From the NCBI GenBank assembly GCA_038204185.1, contig JBBRDE010000117.1:1-16578 (forward strand): 16,578 nucleotides of DNA. Reading direction: 5' to 3'. Made by a program: the position numbers and the translations under genes. The notes below the pieces were generated by a model that had not been told where the DNA came from, searched no databases, and saw only the letters and a program-made list of their open reading frames with translations. Positions 15,197-16,578 of the stretch are shown here, piece after piece. Source of the stretch: Salmonirosea sp038204185 (lineage in GTDB: Bacteria > Bacteroidota > Bacteroidia > Cytophagales > Spirosomataceae). Position 1 is the first letter of the stretch. Each line of letters opens with the position of its first letter.

Positions 15197-15206
15197 CATT
15201 AAAAAA

Positions 15207-16364
15207 ATGTCCATCGACTATACCGAAGTACCCTCGCCTTGCTACGTCCTGGAAGAAAAACTGCTCCGTCAAAACCTTGAACTCATTGACCGGGTACAAC
15301 AGGAAGCGGGCTGTACGATTATTCTGGCCTTGAAAGCCTTTTCCATGTACAGCGTTTTCCCGATTGTGGGGGAATATCTGAGTGGAGCAACGGCTAGCTC
15401 ATTGAATGAAATAAAACTTATCAATGATTTTCTGGGTGTCAAAGCACATACCTATATCCCGGCCTACCTTGACCGGGAATTTGAGGAGGTAATGCAACGC
15501 AGCAGCCACCTGACCTTTAACACGCTGAGTCAGTTCCATCGCTTCAAGGATAGGGTAGGGGATTACAACACAAAAAATTCGGAGCAGAAAATTTCGATGG
15601 GTATCCGGGTCAATCCACAGTACTCCGAAGTGGAAGCTGAAATGTACAATCCCTGCGTTCCCGGCTCGCGGTTGGGCGAAACCTGGGATAAATTTGAAAG
15701 TACCCTCCCTGAAGGTGTGGAAGGTATTCATTTTCATACCCTTTGCGAAAACGGCTCCGAAACATTGGAACGTACCCTTGCCGCACTTGAAGCGAAGTTC
15801 GGCGACTTGCTGCATCAGGCCAAATGGCTCAATATGGGCGGCGGGCACCTGATGACCCGCGAAGGATACGACATCGGTCGATTGATAAGATTAGTTCAGG
15901 GAATTCGGAAAAAATATGATCTGGAAGTCATTTTGGAACCGGGTTCGGCTATTGCCTGGCGGACGGGTACCCTGGTATCTACCGTACTGGATATCATGGA
16001 CAGTCAAGGTATTCAGGTGGCGATACTGGATGTGTCGTTTGCCGCGCACATGCCCGACACGCTCGAAATGCCTTACAAGCCCTACATCGTAAATGCTTAC
16101 CACGATACCGTACTTGGCAAGCCTACATACCGCTTGGGTGGGATGACCTGCCTGGCGGGGGACTTTATGGGCGACTATTCGTTCGATAAGTCCCTGGAAG
16201 TTGGTGACCAGCTTGTATTTGAGGATATGATCCATTACACCATGGTCAAGACGTCTACTTTTAACGGGGTGAACTTACCCTCCATCGGTATTTGGCAAGC
16301 AGACGAAACTTTTCGTTTGGTCCGAAGCTATGGCTATGAGAGTTTTAAGGATCATCTTTCGTAA
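15207..16364 (+). CDS. nspC: Carboxynorspermidine decarboxylase
   Basis: A 385-residue PLP-dependent enzyme of the alanine racemase-fold decarboxylase group. It decarboxylates carboxynorspermidine or carboxyspermidine, the last step of the aspartate-semialdehyde polyamine route found in many Bacteroidota. Lys43 in ALKAFS forms the Schiff base with PLP. HFHTLCE (175-181), NMGGGH (209-214, phosphate loop), EPGSA (244-248) and CLAGDF (315-320, including the catalytic Cys) match NspC, as does the SYGYESFKDHLS end. The start chosen is ATG 15207-15209, giving MSIDYTEVPSPCYVLEE, the family start; the frame runs back to 15132 through the leader repeat and is not used. The partner carboxynorspermidine dehydrogenase gene is not in this window. 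pyrG follows 80 bp downstream. Confidence 0.95.
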   Translation: MSIDYTEVPSPCYVLEEKLLRQNLELIDRVQQEAGCTIILALKAFSMYSVFPIVGEYLSGATASSLNEIKLINDFLGVKAHTYIPAYLDREFEEVMQRSSHLTFNTLSQFHRFKDRVGDYNTKNSEQKISMGIRVNPQYSEVEAEMYNPCVPGSRLGETWDKFESTLPEGVEGIHFHTLCENGSETLERTLAALEAKFGDLLHQAKWLNMGGGHLMTREGYDIGRLIRLVQGIRKKYDLEVILEPGSAIAWRTGTLVSTVLDIMDSQGIQVAILDVSFAAHMPDTLEMPYKPYIVNAYHDTVLGKPTYRLGGMTCLAGDFMGDYSFDKSLEVGDQLVFEDMIHYTMVKTSTFNGVNLPSIGIWQADETFRLVRSYGYESFKDHLS

Positions 16365-16403
16365 AAACCAGCGCGTGATAGCCGAAAGCCAATAGCTTTT
16401 TCG

Positions 16404-16427
16404 TACCTTTGATTCCCGTAATCAAAG
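16404..16427 (+). promoter_or_regulatory. Candidate pyrG promoter element overlapped by an inverted repeat
   Basis: TACCTTTG (16404-16411) fits the Bacteroidota -7 consensus TAnnTTTG. No good TTTG is found at the -33 distance. CTTTGATT (16407-16414) and AATCAAAG (16420-16427) form a perfect 8-bp inverted repeat with a 5-nt centre overlapping the element, which could be an operator or a 5' leader hairpin. It is followed by A, not T, so it is not a plus-strand terminator for nspC. Confidence 0.45.
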
Positions 16428-16444
16428 AAAAAAAGCAACGTCTT

Positions 16445-16578
16445 ATGGCTTCAAACGGGCAAAAGACCGCTAAGTACATTTTCGTTACGGGCGGCGTCAC
16501 TTCATCACTGGGCAAAGGTATTATTGCCTCCTCACTGGCCAAATTACTACAATCCAGAGGGCTTACTGTCACTATTCA
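16445..16578 (+). CDS. pyrG: CTP synthase, N-terminal fragment (runs off the window)
   Basis: The first 44 codons read MASNGQKTAKYIFVTGGVTSSLGKG and onward to the window edge. KYIFVTGGV followed by S/T-S-LGKG (phosphate loop, residues 16-25) and IIASSLAKLLQSRG is the unmistakable start of CTP synthase, which makes CTP from UTP, ATP and glutamine. Only part of the synthetase domain is present because the window ends; there is no sign of damage. It has its own candidate promoter 80 bp after nspC. Confidence 0.95.
   Translation, partial: MASNGQKTAKYIFVTGGVTSSLGKGIIASSLAKLLQSRGLTVTI

Noticed and set aside
15132..15206. 25-residue N-terminal extension of NspC
   Set aside because: It reads through the shared 18-bp leader repeat; the ATG at 15207 matches the usual family start.

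Overview
The window looks like chromosome from a Bacteroidota bacterium of the Cytophagales type (Dyadobacter/Spirosoma-like). The grounds are secreted and lipidated carbohydrate-active proteins, a single-domain carboxynorspermidine decarboxylase, starts without Shine-Dalgarno sites behind A/pyrimidine-rich leaders, and one good TAnnTTTG -7 element. No tRNA, rRNA, CRISPR array, integrase or transposase was seen. The genus is inference.

Layout. (1) 1-3512, minus strand after a possible plus-strand gene tail at 3-74: a secreted nucleoside-hydrolase-like protein followed by a large secreted beta-helix protein with a C-terminal PDZ-like domain. (2) 3513-3747: a 235-bp gap with a hairpin plus T-run terminator that points rightward although no plus-strand gene precedes it. 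(3) 3748-7566, minus: a GT39/ArnT-like glycosyltransferase, a lipoprotein and a candidate PD-(D/E)XK nuclease with overlapping ends, then a separate SRPBCC-like gene. (4) 7637-11232, minus: a three-gene module (soluble coiled-coil protein, two-TM PspA-like coiled-coil protein, membrane-anchored Ppx/GppA-like protein), then a five-TM protein. Its spacers hold a perfect heptamer array (TTGACCC x9) and other 7-8-bp-period repeats. (5) 11467-13451, plus: a TIM-barrel sugar isomerase/epimerase translationally coupled (ATGA) to a GH113-like lipoprotein. (6) 13427-14928, minus: a DEDDh exonuclease followed by a bestrophin gene broken by one in-frame TGA. (7) 15207-16364, plus: carboxynorspermidine decarboxylase (nspC); from 16445 the start of CTP synthase (pyrG), cut by the window edge.

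Functionally, the window mixes housekeeping genes (nspC, pyrG), glycan and nucleoside scavenging at the cell surface (beta-helix protein, nucleoside hydrolase, isomerase plus GH113) and a membrane/coiled-coil module of unknown role. That module is the best candidate here for an undescribed system. The other points to follow are the nonsense codon in the bestrophin gene, the stand-alone nuclease-like protein, the G-free repeat-built leaders in front of several genes, and a strong excess of GGTACC.
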